Source: Verrucomicrobiaceae bacterium (GTDB lineage Bacteria > Verrucomicrobiota > Verrucomicrobiia > Verrucomicrobiales > Verrucomicrobiaceae). From it: DNA of 64,000 nt. The stretch covers positions 1-64,000 of the forward strand of contig JAIBCL010000018.1 of the NCBI GenBank assembly GCA_019694165.1, given 5' to 3'. The notes beneath the pieces were generated by a model. The model ran no database searches and was not told the DNA's origin. It saw nothing but the letters and a program-made list of their open reading frames with translations. Every line of letters begins with the position of its first letter. Position 1 is the stretch's first letter. The translations under genes and the position numbers were made by a program. Shown here piece after piece: positions 54,059 to 63,219 of this stretch.

Positions 54059-56299
54059 CTACTTCTTCGCGGGCGGAGCGGACTTCGACGGAGTCTGGAA
54101 GTAGTAGTCGCGGAGCTGTCCTTCGGTCGCCACCATCTGATCCGGCTTCAGCGCCATGGAGAAGACGATGATTTCGCCGATGAAGCCGCTGAAGCAGTCG
54201 GCCTTGGTGACGGGCTGGTTGTTCGTGCCGAGCACGCGGCCGAGTTGCAGCTTGCCCATCGCCTTGCCCGGGGCGTTCATCTTGGCGGGCGACTCGCTGC
54301 GGAAGGTCTTGCCGTTTGCATCGCGCGCGGCGATCTGGATTTCAGCCGGATTGCTGCCCCAGCTCACGGTGGCCACACAGGGCGCGGCGCCGTTCACGTC
54401 CTTCGTCTTGAGATCGACCGAGCCGCCGGGCGCGCGGGCTTCGGCCACGAGATTCTTCTGCTCATCGATGCGCAGCGAAAGCGTGGCGCCATCGGCGCTG
54501 GTGAGCGTGAAGAGGCGCGTGGGCAGATCCTGCTGGCTGGCCTGGAAGACGACGGCGACGGTGAGGCCGGGTGAGAAGGTGAACTTCTCCACCTGCGTGC
54601 TCGAGCCGAAGGGCAGGCTCTCGATCATCGATTCGGGATCGGTGAGATTCATCGCCGAGGGCGTGCCATCGCGGAGGCGGAAGTCGAGGCACGGGCGGTT
54701 GGGCTTCGCACCGGCCACGTTCGGCTGCGAGGGCCAGTTCACGCGACGGGGGCTGTGATCGGCGGAGGAATTGAAGGAGCGCAGCAGGTTGTCGTTCCCA
54801 AGAGGTGCCACATCGTGCCACTCGAAGACGGCCTCGTTCGGGTTTGGCTCCGCCGGCCTGCCTTTGTCATCCTTCCGATTCGCGACGGGGCCGCGGTTCC
54901 CGACGAAATGCATGCAGATCGTCTGCGACACCGGCGGGAAGACCCGGTCCTGCGGCAGCTCGAAGGTGACCTTCGGCGGACCGCCAGGGCCGATGAGCGT
55001 TGCGTCAGCTTTGCCTCCGCTGTCAGCGCTGCCACGTCCACGGCCGAGCAGCAGCCATCCCACCACCGCTACACCGAGCACGGCGCCACCGATGAGATAT
55101 ATCTTCTTGTTCCGCCCCGCTCCGTCAGTGACTGCAGACGGCGATGCGCCGGCCGGGCGCACAGGTGAAGATCCCGTGCGTACTCCCGCACGCGTCTTCA
55201 CCGGCGCTGATGACTGGCGCACGGGCACGGCCGCCACTGCGGGCACTTCATCGCCCTCGTCTTCCACGGCCTGGGCCACGAGCACGGGATCTTCGGCGGC
55301 GTTTTCGGCTGGTTGCGGTGCGTAAACAGGCACCTGTCCGCTCGTGTCGTGCGGCGCGTAGTAGCCGGGCTGAGCCACCTGCTGTGCATAGGCCGGATCA
55401 GCATATGGCACCGGCACTGCGTAGGCCGGATGGTAGGCCATGGGCATCCACGGTCCCACCGGCACCGCAGGCATTTTTTCCCAGGCGCGAAATTCCTCGA
55501 TGGCCTGCCCTGCATCTGCCGGACGGTCCTCCGGCTTCCCGCTCATGAGCCGGAGCACCCACGCGCTGAGCCACGGCTGCACCCAGGGCGCCACGACGTG
55601 CAGCGGCACGATCTCGTGATTGATGTGCCTGTCGATCACGTCGTTCATCGACTCACCATCGAACGCGCGCTTCCCCGAGAGCGCCTCGTAGAAGACGCAG
55701 CCCAGTGAGTACAAATCCGTGCGCGCATCCACCGGCTCACGTGTGAGCTGCTCGGGCGCCATGTAAAAGATTGATCCCATGACCGTGCCGGCCTGGTCCT
55801 CCGTCTGCTTGCGCCCTCGCAGGCCGGCCCGGGCGAGGCCGAAGTCGATGATCTTCGACTGGAGCCGGCCGCCCGGCAGGCGCTCGATCTTGATGTTCTC
55901 GGGCTTGATGTCGCGGTGCAGGATGTGGTTCTGATGCGCGGCCAGCAGGCCCTCGAGCGTCTGTGTGGCCAGCTCCTTGAAGTCATCGTAGCTCAACGGC
56001 CCGCGGGCGAGCACGTCGGCGAGGTCCTCGCCCTCGAGCAGCTCCATGACGATGAAGAGCCCCTCGTCATCGCTGGCCACGTCGAAGATGGTGACGATGT
56101 TCGGATTGCGCAGGGAGGCCAGCGTGTCCGCCTCGCGGCGCAGCTCGGCGGTGTCGGGATCATTGCTGCTGGCCTCGGTGGCGCTGAGCAGTCGCTTGAT
56201 GGCCACCCAGCGTTTCAACTGCGAGTCATAAGCCCGGAAAACGGCGCCCACGCCGCCCGCGCCCATCTTCTCGTAGATCTTGTATCGCTGCTCCGCCAT
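54059..56299 (-). CDS. Transmembrane Ser/Thr protein kinase with LamG-like ectodomain
   Basis: A 746-residue sensor kinase. Residues 8-272 are a Hanks-type kinase: GAGGVGAVFRAYD loop, Lys35 (VAIKR), HRDIKPEN (128-135), DFGLA (152-156), MAPEQ (180-184) and DLYSLGCVFYEALSGKR. All catalytic residues are present, so it should be active. Residues ~280-395 are a Pro/Tyr/Ala-rich linker, 400-418 a single membrane helix (IYLIGGAVLGVAVVGWLLL), and the rest a concanavalin A/LamG-like domain outside (VAVVFQASQQDLPTRLF, GKLQLGRV and SGFIGEIIVFSMAL). The layout suggests sensing of a carbohydrate or envelope ligand. ATG 56299 follows a non-conserved longer frame. Confidence 0.92.
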   Translation of the reverse strand: MAEQRYKIYEKMGAGGVGAVFRAYDSQLKRWVAIKRLLSATEASSNDPDTAELRREADTLASLRNPNIVTIFDVASDDEGLFIVMELLEGEDLADVLARGPLSYDDFKELATQTLEGLLAAHQNHILHRDIKPENIKIERLPGGRLQSKIIDFGLARAGLRGRKQTEDQAGTVMGSIFYMAPEQLTREPVDARTDLYSLGCVFYEALSGKRAFDGESMNDVIDRHINHEIVPLHVVAPWVQPWLSAWVLRLMSGKPEDRPADAGQAIEEFRAWEKMPAVPVGPWMPMAYHPAYAVPVPYADPAYAQQVAQPGYYAPHDTSGQVPVYAPQPAENAAEDPVLVAQAVEDEGDEVPAVAAVPVRQSSAPVKTRAGVRTGSSPVRPAGASPSAVTDGAGRNKKIYLIGGAVLGVAVVGWLLLGRGRGSADSGGKADATLIGPGGPPKVTFELPQDRVFPPVSQTICMHFVGNRGPVANRKDDKGRPAEPNPNEAVFEWHDVAPLGNDNLLRSFNSSADHSPRRVNWPSQPNVAGAKPNRPCLDFRLRDGTPSAMNLTDPESMIESLPFGSSTQVEKFTFSPGLTVAVVFQASQQDLPTRLFTLTSADGATLSLRIDEQKNLVAEARAPGGSVDLKTKDVNGAAPCVATVSWGSNPAEIQIAARDANGKTFRSESPAKMNAPGKAMGKLQLGRVLGTNNQPVTKADCFSGFIGEIIVFSMALKPDQMVATEGQLRDYYFQTPSKSAPPAKK

Positions 56300-56628
56300 G
56301 CGGCTGAATAATCGGCGGAGGCTAGCAGAATCGCCGGGACCTGCCAATCAAACAATCGCCGCCGGGACAAGGCGACTGGTATGCCAGGAGCTGGAAGTAG
56401 GCCGGCCCGCGAGCCGTGGGCAGCCACCGGGTGCTCGACGTCACCTTTGGCGAGGACCACTGACAATTGCGCCACCGCGCCGCTCTCGATTCCGACTTTC
56501 GCCTTCAGATACTCGGCGAGCTTCATGCGTAAGCTCTGAAGTTGCTCGGCCAGCTTTGTTCTGCTCCTTGCGCTCGTGCCTCAATTGTCTACTTTGCGTG
56601 CCTTTTTTCTGAAATCTTATAGCCTCGT
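56300..56628. other. Intergenic stretch between divergent kinase and pdhA genes
   Basis: About 330 bases. On the minus strand a frame starting at ATG 56526 reads MKLAEYLKAKVGIESG and then AVAQLSVVLAKGDVEHPVAA, which looks protein-like. It then runs into the kinase gene out of frame and ends at 56215, so a relic or a small overlapping gene is possible but not supported further. The candidate pdhA promoter lies at the right end. Confidence 0.35.
56594..56623 (+). promoter_or_regulatory. Candidate pdhA promoter, possibly giving a leaderless mRNA
   Basis: TTGCGT (56594-56599) and TATAGC (56618-56623) are separated by 18 bases, with an AT-rich spacer unusual for the window. A start site 6-8 bases after the -10 box would fall on or next to the ATG at 56629, and no Shine-Dalgarno sequence is present between them. 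Both facts point to leaderless or near-leaderless translation, unless the true start is further downstream. Confidence 0.4.
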
Positions 56629-57705
56629 ATGGCAACTGCTCTCGCCCCAGTGACTCTTCATGCCGATGCGCCGGTCAATCGAAAATTGACCGAGGAGGAC
56701 AAGCTTGCGCTGCACCGCCAGATGGTTCGTATCCGGGCTTTTGAGCAGCTCTCGTTGCAACACTATCAAGGGGGCAAGATGGCTGGTTTCCTGCATCTCT
56801 ATATTGGGCAGGAGTCGGTGGCGGTGGGCACCATTTCTTTGCTGGGCGAGAACGACCACATCATTACAGCGTATCGTGATCACGGCCACGCCCTGGCGGT
56901 CGGCATGTCGATGAACGAATGCATGGCCGAGCTGTTCGGGAAGGCGACGGGGTGCTCGAAAGGCAAGGGGGGCTCGATGCACTACTTTGCTCCCGACAAG
57001 AATTACTGGGGCGGACATGGCATCGTGGCCGGCCAGACGCCGCTGGGTTTGGGGCTGGCCTATGGACTCAAATACAAGGGAATCAGAGGAGCGGCGCTTT
57101 GCTATCTGGGCGACGGTGCCGTAAACCAAGGAGCCTTCCATGAATCCTTGAATCTCGCGGCCTTGTTTGATCTGCCGGTGATTTTTGTGATAGAAAACAA
57201 CGGGTACTCAATGGGCACGAGCCAGCATCGCTCCTCCGCTTTCAAGTCCTGCCTCGCCGAACGCGCCTCCGGCTATGACATCGACTGGGAGCTTTTTTCG
57301 GGCGAGGATATTTATGAGGTCCGCGCACGCACGCAGATTGCCGTTGAGCGTGCGCACAACGAAAGCCGCCCAAGTGTTCTGGAGATCGCCACATATCGAT
57401 GGGAGGGCCACTCAGTGGCGGATGCCAACAAGCTCAAGTACCGGACGAAGGAGGAGGTGGAGCGCCATCAACAGCAACATGACCCCATCCAGATATGGAA
57501 ACGCCATCTCCTGGCCGAAAGGGTCGCGACAGAGGACGAATTGAAGCAGATGGACCGTGAGGCATTCAAGGAGGCGGAGGAGGCGGCGGAATTCGCCAAG
57601 TCCAGCCCGTTCCCGGAACCTGAATCGATCTTTGAAGATGTGTATTGGGAGGTGGACAACCGAACAGAAAGCGGCCGGACAGGGCGCCACTTCTTTAATG
57701 ACTAG
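56629..57705 (+). CDS. pdhA: Pyruvate dehydrogenase E1 component, alpha subunit
   Basis: The thiamine-diphosphate-binding alpha chain of the E1 component, which decarboxylates pyruvate. The 358 residues contain GFLHLYIGQESVAVG, ITAYRDHGHALAVG, KGKGGSMHYF and the ThDP motif GDGAVNQGAFHESLNLA followed by VIFVIENNGYSMGTS. Typical alpha-loop residues are present (RWEGHSVADANKLKYRTKEE). It is followed by the beta subunit after 41 bases and by E2, forming a pdhABC operon without E3 in the window. Confidence 0.95.
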   Translation: MATALAPVTLHADAPVNRKLTEEDKLALHRQMVRIRAFEQLSLQHYQGGKMAGFLHLYIGQESVAVGTISLLGENDHIITAYRDHGHALAVGMSMNECMAELFGKATGCSKGKGGSMHYFAPDKNYWGGHGIVAGQTPLGLGLAYGLKYKGIRGAALCYLGDGAVNQGAFHESLNLAALFDLPVIFVIENNGYSMGTSQHRSSAFKSCLAERASGYDIDWELFSGEDIYEVRARTQIAVERAHNESRPSVLEIATYRWEGHSVADANKLKYRTKEEVERHQQQHDPIQIWKRHLLAERVATEDELKQMDREAFKEAEEAAEFAKSSPFPEPESIFEDVYWEVDNRTESGRTGRHFFND

Positions 57706-57746
57706 AGTTCAAACCCGTTCATCGCCGCAACATTCTTCTATCACCC

Positions 57747-58742
57747 ATGCCGCGCTCGCTTTCGTACCGTCACGCCCTCCGCGAAGCCTTTGATGAGGAA
57801 CTTGCCCGCGATCCGATGGTCGTGGTAATGGGGGAGGAAGTTGCTCAATACAACGGTGCGTACAAGGTCACTGAGGGACTATGGGAAAAGTGGGGTGACA
57901 AACGAATCGTGGACACGCCGATCAGTGAAGCGGGCTTCATCGGAATGGGCATCGGGGCCTCCATGCTCGGCGTGCGGCCAGTGATGGAGTTGATGTTCTG
58001 GAGCTTCTATACCGTCGCCTGGGATCAGATCATCAACAATGCGGGGATGGTCCGGTACATGAGCGGTGGAAAAATTCACTGCCCCATTGTCATCCGCGGT
58101 CCGGCCAATGGCGGTACTGGCGTAGGAGCCACGCATTCGCACACGCCGGAAAACATCATGGCCAGCTTCCCGGGCATGAAAGTCGTTTGCCCCTCGAACG
58201 CCCATGACGCGAAGGGATTGATGAAAACGGCGATTCGTGACAATGATCCGGTCATGTTCATGGAGAGCACGGCTCTTTATGGCGAACTTTGGGATGTGCC
58301 AATGAACGACGAACTGCCCGGCGGTGAACTGCTCATTCCGATGGGGGTGGCCGATGTGAAACGCGCGGGCACCGACCTCACCCTCATCGCGCACGGCCGC
58401 GCAGTGATCACATGCTTGAAGGCCGCCGAGATGCTCAAGGCGGAACACCAAATTGATGCCGAAGTGCTCGACTTGCGCACCATCCGGCCGCTTGATGAAG
58501 AAGCAGTACTTCAGTCCGTCGCAAAGACTCATCGCGCCATTTATGTGGAGGAAGGCAAGCCGTTCTGCGGCATCGGCGCGCAGGTGGCTTACCTCATTCA
58601 AAACAAGATATTCGATGAGCTTGATGCCCCGGTGCAGCGTGTGTGTTCCCTTGATGCGCCGGCCATCTACAGCCCGCCGCTGGAAAAAATCCAGCTCCCC
58701 TATCCGGAGGTGGTCGTTGCGAAGGCACTGAGCATTTGCTGA
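57747..58742 (+). CDS. pdhB: Pyruvate dehydrogenase E1 component, beta subunit
   Basis: The 331-residue beta chain of E1. It begins SYRHALREAFDEELARDPMV, followed by VMGEEVAQYNGAYKVTEGL (catalytic Glu region), FIGMGIGASMLGVRPVMELM, GPANGGTGVGATHSH, VVCPSNAHDAKGLMKTAIRD and AEVLDLRTIRPLDEEAVLQS, all standard. The beta chain completes the E1 active site at the heterotetramer interface and docks on E2. It lies in the pdh operon between pdhA and pdhC. Confidence 0.95.
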   Translation: MPRSLSYRHALREAFDEELARDPMVVVMGEEVAQYNGAYKVTEGLWEKWGDKRIVDTPISEAGFIGMGIGASMLGVRPVMELMFWSFYTVAWDQIINNAGMVRYMSGGKIHCPIVIRGPANGGTGVGATHSHTPENIMASFPGMKVVCPSNAHDAKGLMKTAIRDNDPVMFMESTALYGELWDVPMNDELPGGELLIPMGVADVKRAGTDLTLIAHGRAVITCLKAAEMLKAEHQIDAEVLDLRTIRPLDEEAVLQSVAKTHRAIYVEEGKPFCGIGAQVAYLIQNKIFDELDAPVQRVCSLDAPAIYSPPLEKIQLPYPEVVVAKALSIC

Positions 58743-58828
58743 ACCGCGCAGGCCCTGCGATGGATTGAGCCGTTTGAGTAGAATTGAGCGCCGCGCGCAG
58801 CCATCACCGACCCCACCTTTCCAGTTCC

Positions 58829-60142
58829 ATGCCCAAGATCATCGAAATGCCCAAGCTCTCCGACACCATGACGGAGGGCACGCTCGCCAAGTGGACCGTC
58901 ACGGAAGGTGATCTGGTGACCGTCGGCCAGACCATTGCTGATGTGGAAACGGACAAGGCGACGATGGAGATGACTTCGTTTTTCACGGGGGCCATCCACA
59001 AGCTTGTCGTCAAGGCTGGCGACAAGATTCCACTCGGCGGTCCGATGGCCGTGGTGTTGGAAGAAGGTGAAAGCGCGCCCTCAGATCTCGATGAGATCAT
59101 TGCCAAAGCCGCTGCTGCCGCCGTTGCCAGCAAGAAACCCGCGCCGGCCGCCGCCGCCGCGGGATCGCCCGCCAGAAAGTCTGCCGGTGTCTCAGTGGCC
59201 GGACTGATCCTGCCACTCGCACCGGGATACACCCGCCGGTCGGCCGCCGAATCGAACGGCATTCGCATCAAGGCTTCGCCGCTCGCCAGAAAAATTGCCG
59301 CAGAGCTTGGCGTCGATCTGTCGCGTCTTGCCGGAACGGGGCCGGGTGGACGCATCGTTCGCCGTGATGTCGATCAGGCACCGACGGCTGGCGGACGGAA
59401 CGGCGGGGCTGCTTCAAGTCTGCCGGTGATTCGTCCGGTCGCAGGTCCGGATGACGAACGCATCACCACGTCAAACATGCGGAATATCATCGCCGAGCGT
59501 CTGCTCGCGTCGAAAACGCAAATCCCGCATTTCTATCTCCAACTCGAAGTCGATGCTGCGCCGCTGATGCAGTTCAGGGCGCACTTGAACAGCTCGAATG
59601 AAAAAACCAGCGGCAACAAGTACACGGTCAATGATTTCGTGCTCAAAGCGGTCGTCGCCGCCACGCAAGCCCAGCCGTCGGTCAATGCCGCCTGGGATGG
59701 CGATGCCGTCGTGAAGTTCAAATCGGTCGGCCTGTGTGTCGCCATCGCTGTGGAAGACGGCCTTGTCACGCCGGTCATCAAACAAGCGGAGAAGAAGACA
59801 CTGCTCGAACTCAGCCAGATTGTGAAGGATTTCGCGGTGCGCGCGAAGAACAAGAAGCTCACGCCCGAGGAATTCCTCGGCGGCACCATTACCGTCTCGA
59901 ACCTCGGTGCCTACGGGATCGATCAGTTCGCCGCGATCATCAACCCGCCGCAGGCTGCAATCCTCTCCATCGGCTCCATTCGACATGTGCCCGTCGTGAA
60001 TGACAAAGGAGCCGTCGTCGCCGGTCAGCGCATGTGGATCGGCCTCAGCGGCGATCATCGCGTCGTCGATGGAGCGGTTGCCGCCACATGGCTGGCCGAG
60101 TTTCGCAAGCTCATTGAGAATCCTGCCTTGATGCTCGTTTGA
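58829..60142 (+). CDS. pdhC: Dihydrolipoamide acetyltransferase (E2 of pyruvate dehydrogenase)
   Basis: A 437-residue E2 with one lipoyl domain (residues 1-~78; lipoyl lysine in VETDKATMEM), an Ala/Pro linker (~95-120) and a peripheral-subunit-binding domain (KASPLARKIAAELGVDLSRL, GTGPGGRIVRRDV). The catalytic acyltransferase domain carries SGDHRVVDGAV near the C-terminus. It transfers the acetyl group to CoA in the core of the complex. ATG 58829 precedes the lipoyl domain directly. The E3 gene is not in the window and must be elsewhere. Confidence 0.95.
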   Translation: MPKIIEMPKLSDTMTEGTLAKWTVTEGDLVTVGQTIADVETDKATMEMTSFFTGAIHKLVVKAGDKIPLGGPMAVVLEEGESAPSDLDEIIAKAAAAAVASKKPAPAAAAAGSPARKSAGVSVAGLILPLAPGYTRRSAAESNGIRIKASPLARKIAAELGVDLSRLAGTGPGGRIVRRDVDQAPTAGGRNGGAASSLPVIRPVAGPDDERITTSNMRNIIAERLLASKTQIPHFYLQLEVDAAPLMQFRAHLNSSNEKTSGNKYTVNDFVLKAVVAATQAQPSVNAAWDGDAVVKFKSVGLCVAIAVEDGLVTPVIKQAEKKTLLELSQIVKDFAVRAKNKKLTPEEFLGGTITVSNLGAYGIDQFAAIINPPQAAILSIGSIRHVPVVNDKGAVVAGQRMWIGLSGDHRVVDGAVAATWLAEFRKLIENPALMLV

Positions 60143-60415
60143 TGGCGGCTGATGCGGCTGTCGAGCTCGAACACCCGGCCCGACCTGTTCTTCATCGCGT
60201 CGATGAAACACGATGAATCGTGCCGCATCCGTGACCGCATTCTGCAGGTGCCAGCCGTTTCAGCTTCTTTTCAAGCAGCCAGAGCAGCACTCAATTGATC
60301 CTGCCATTTTTTACGCAGTGATCGGCCGCCAGACCGTTTCGCGGGCCGAAGCGGGCGGGGCTGCCATGCATAATTCGTGTGGACAAGAAAATCGCCTCTC
60401 GTCACACTGCCGGCC

Positions 60416-61174
60416 ATGAAAACCCTGACTCTATCCATTGCGCTTCTACTGCTTCCTGCCGTCCAGGGCACCGTCCTCGCGCAGGACAAGGTCGGGCCGG
60501 TACGCGTGGCGCTTTTTGATGACAACGGCAGCTTCGGCAAGGGTGTGCCCAGCGTGTCGGAGCAGCTCGGCAAAGACGGCGCATTCGTCGTCACGAAACT
60601 CAAGGGTCCGCAGATCGGCGATGGCACGCTCAAGCATGAATCCTTCGACGTGGTAATCTTCACCGGTGGAAGCGGGCACAAACAAGCCGATGCCATCGGA
60701 CCCGCCGGCCTCGCGCAAGTGAAGGCTTTTGTCGAGCAAGGCGGCGGATACGTCGGCATCTGCGCGGGGGCATACCTCGCCTGCGATGGCTTTTCGTGGG
60801 GCGTGAAGATACTCGATGCGAAGACCGTCTCGCCGAAGTGGCGGCGCGGCGAAGGACAGGTGAAGATACAGGCCACCGACAAAGGTCGGGAGATTCTCGG
60901 CTTCCCTTCCGACCAACTCGACATCCGTTATGCAAACGGCCCCATCTACAAAGCCGCGGGCTCGCCCGGCATCCCGGACTTCGAACCGCTCGCGTTCTTC
61001 CGCACGGAACTCGCCGAGCACGACTCGCCGAAGGGCGCGATGGTAAACGCCCCGGCGATGGTCGCCGGCACCTTCGGCAAAGGTCGGGTCATTTGCTCCA
61101 GTCCGCACCCTGAGCAGACGGCGGGCATGGAGGGGTTTATCGTCCGCGCGGTGAAGTGGACGGCGGGCCGGTGA
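60416..61174 (+). CDS. Secreted BPL-N / type 1 glutamine amidotransferase-like protein
   Basis: A 252-residue exported protein with a signal peptide (MKTLTLSIALLLLPAVQGTVLAQ). A flavodoxin/amidotransferase-like fold of the BPL-N type follows: VRVALFDDNGSFGKGVPS, FDVVIFTGGSGHKQADAIG, GGGYVGICAGAYLAC with the nucleophile-elbow Cys, and late SSPHPEQTAGMEG with His. Such proteins occur in PVC bacteria in sugar-utilisation contexts; the reaction is unknown. ATG 60416 gives the signal peptide. The 273 bases before it hold no gene. Confidence 0.8.
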   Translation: MKTLTLSIALLLLPAVQGTVLAQDKVGPVRVALFDDNGSFGKGVPSVSEQLGKDGAFVVTKLKGPQIGDGTLKHESFDVVIFTGGSGHKQADAIGPAGLAQVKAFVEQGGGYVGICAGAYLACDGFSWGVKILDAKTVSPKWRRGEGQVKIQATDKGREILGFPSDQLDIRYANGPIYKAAGSPGIPDFEPLAFFRTELAEHDSPKGAMVNAPAMVAGTFGKGRVICSSPHPEQTAGMEGFIVRAVKWTAGR

Positions 61175-61202
61175 AAGCCTGATGCATCGTCTTGCGATTT
61201 GG

Positions 61203-61217
61203 TCGCCCTTCGGGCGA
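61203..61217. terminator. GC-rich hairpin after the BPL-N gene
   Basis: TCGCCC, loop TTC, GGGCGA forms a 6-bp stem 29 bases after the stop. No clear T-run follows, so it is a weak candidate terminator. The rest of 61175-61459 holds no supported gene; a 61-codon open frame (61199-61384) has no recognisable features. Confidence 0.3.
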
Positions 61218-61459
61218 ATCAATCTCTGGTTGTCGCTCGCTTGACGGGTGCCGAACCCAGGAAGCTTTCGGTTCGCCTGAACGCAGGGGTGTTCGTGATC
61301 GTGCACGCAACAGTGGTGAAGGGCGGGGTCGCGCGAATCAGGCGCGCCGACTCCTTCGTTGCCAATCAGATGCGAGGCGGGTAGTATGGCGCTTGTTTTG
61401 CGGTCCCGGCCCCAAGAAAACCGGCGGGGAAGTCGTGAAGCTTTTGTTTTCACCCTGGC

Positions 61460-62698
61460 ATGAGTGCCTCTGAAGAAATCCTGCACATCCCCGGCGCCGA
61501 CGGTTTTCAGACCTGGCGGACGCGGGGGCGTGTGGAGGCGGCACCGGATCCCGGTGGCCGGATGGCGAAGCGGGCGGACTGGATCGGCATTCCGGCGAAG
61601 GCGCTGGTGTCCATCCCGATGCGCTTCCACGGCATCGACGCCGGGCGTCGGGAGGCGGCGGCTCAGCTCGAACTTGAGGGCGCGGGCCTCGGTGCTGAGA
61701 CACAGCAGCCGCACCTGTTTGAGACGCGCGTGCACGACGAGGATGCACGCGACCAGCGTGCGTGGACATGCGTGCAAGCCGCGCCGCTGCCCAAGGACGT
61801 GCTGGATGCGGGGCTCGATGCGCGCTATGCGCCGTCAGTGTGTTTTCAGCATCTGAAGGCAGGGCAGGCGGCGGTTTGGGAGGAGTCCGGTGGTCTCGCT
61901 CTGGCGCTGCCGGACGCGAACGGCCAGCCGCTTCATGTGCAGGCGCTCACGAGCCGCGAGGCGGATGGTGATGCGGCGGCGGAAATCCGCTGCATCCTCG
62001 CGGCCGCAGAGCTTTCCGGCGCTGCACCGGACATTGATGGCGTGGAGCTGCGCATGCAGGATGCGGGGAGTCAGGACGCGGCCGGCACGGCTGTGCGCGA
62101 GGAATTTGTCAGCTCGATGGACTGCCCTGTGAGGTGGGAAAAACCGCAGGCCCCGCATCGCCCGGCGGGAGCATGGAGGCTGGTTCCGGAACCGGTGGTG
62201 CGCCGACGGCAGGCGCGCAGCCACCGCCGTATGCTGGTGCTCTTCACCACGGCGGCGCTCATTGTCATTGCCGCGGGCCTGTCGGCGTTCGCGGCAGGCT
62301 TGTGGAAGCGGCAGGAGGGCCTGAAGGTCGAGGCGGCGCGGCTCGCGATGTTGGAGCCGCGGCTGCAGCAGATCCGTGATGCGCGTGCGCGCTGGGCTGG
62401 CCTCGAGATCGCCCTGACACCACAGCACTATCCGGTGGAGTTGTTTCATCAGGTGGTGCAGTTGCTGCCGCCCGAGGGGATCCGGCTGACGTTGTTCGAG
62501 CTGAATGCCGACAAGCTCACCATCGCCGGTGAGGCATCGAGCGTGAATCACGCGATCTCTTTCCGTGAGGATCTTTCCGGAGCGCCCGCATTCAAAGACT
62601 GGGGCTTTGCCGCCAACACGCCGAGCGTGCTGCCGGATGGCCGCGCCACCTTCCAGGCTGAGGGGACGAGGCCCTCTCTCGCCGCCGCCGCACCATGA
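61460..62698 (+). CDS. GspL/PilN-like pilus or secretion assembly protein
   Basis: A 412-residue inner-membrane protein. About 260 cytoplasmic residues (poorly conserved, reminiscent of the GspL/PilM actin-like part) are followed by a basic segment (RRRQARSHRR) and one membrane helix (MLVLFTTAALIVIAAGLSAF, about 255-280). The periplasmic coiled segment and small ferredoxin-like domain are typical of PilN/GspL (VELFHQVVQLLPPEGIRLTL, LTIAGEAS). Its stop overlaps the next start (ATGA). The order PilN-like, PilO-like, then a Pro-rich protein is that of type IV pilus/type II secretion inner-membrane platforms in Verrucomicrobiota. Confidence 0.7.
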   Translation: MSASEEILHIPGADGFQTWRTRGRVEAAPDPGGRMAKRADWIGIPAKALVSIPMRFHGIDAGRREAAAQLELEGAGLGAETQQPHLFETRVHDEDARDQRAWTCVQAAPLPKDVLDAGLDARYAPSVCFQHLKAGQAAVWEESGGLALALPDANGQPLHVQALTSREADGDAAAEIRCILAAAELSGAAPDIDGVELRMQDAGSQDAAGTAVREEFVSSMDCPVRWEKPQAPHRPAGAWRLVPEPVVRRRQARSHRRMLVLFTTAALIVIAAGLSAFAAGLWKRQEGLKVEAARLAMLEPRLQQIRDARARWAGLEIALTPQHYPVELFHQVVQLLPPEGIRLTLFELNADKLTIAGEASSVNHAISFREDLSGAPAFKDWGFAANTPSVLPDGRATFQAEGTRPSLAAAAP

Positions 62699-63219
62699 AC
62701 ACGCGGGAGAAGAAACTCTTCATCGGCCTGCTCGTGGTGTTGCTTGGCGGCATTGCGTATCTGGGTTTCGATCACCTGCACAACTGGAAGCGCAGGCTGG
62801 ATGCCGAGGAGCGCAAGCTCGGCGTGACGGAGGCCGAGGTGACGGACATGATGAAGCAGGAGACGCTGTGGAAAGAGCGGTCCGCCTGGCTCGCGGGCGC
62901 GGAGCCAGCCTACGGGAACCGCAAGGACGCCGAGCTGGCCCTCATCCAGCTCGTCGAAGACAGCACGGGCAGACACACGGTAACGGTGACCAAGAAGCAG
63001 CCCACGGAGCCGGTGGACCTCGGCGACATGATCGCCGCCACGATGCTCGTCGAGGCCAAGGCCGACCTCGAGAAGATGATGGAGTGGTTGCATGATCTGC
63101 AGAAGCCCCCCGCCTTCCTCAGCATCCCCACGCTCCGCCTCCTGCCAGATCAGGAGGACACCGCGAAGGTGTCGATCAGCATCAACGTGCAGAAGTGGTT
63201 CCGCAAAAATCCGTCATGA
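62695..63219 (+). CDS. PilO/GspM-like assembly protein
   Basis: A 174-residue bitopic protein. A short basic cytoplasmic start (NTREKK) precedes a membrane helix (LFIGLLVVLLGGIAYLGF), a coiled coil (about 28-70) and a C-terminal ferredoxin-like domain with VEAKADLEKMMEWLHDL and the FLSIPTLRLLPDQEDTAKVS segment. This is the layout of PilO/GspM proteins, which pair with PilN/GspL in the periplasm. It overlaps both neighbours by ATGA, so all three are translationally coupled. Confidence 0.7.
   Translation: MNTREKKLFIGLLVVLLGGIAYLGFDHLHNWKRRLDAEERKLGVTEAEVTDMMKQETLWKERSAWLAGAEPAYGNRKDAELALIQLVEDSTGRHTVTVTKKQPTEPVDLGDMIAATMLVEAKADLEKMMEWLHDLQKPPAFLSIPTLRLLPDQEDTAKVSISINVQKWFRKNPS

Noticed and set aside
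56215-56526. Minus-strand frame starting MKLAEYLKAKVG upstream of the kinase
   Set aside because: The first ~40 residues look protein-like, but the frame then overlaps the kinase start in another phase and has no homology that I can recognise. Left as a possible relic.
61199-61384. A 61-codon frame after the BPL-N gene
   Set aside because: No ribosome binding site, domain or neighbour supports it; short open frames are frequent in this GC-rich DNA.
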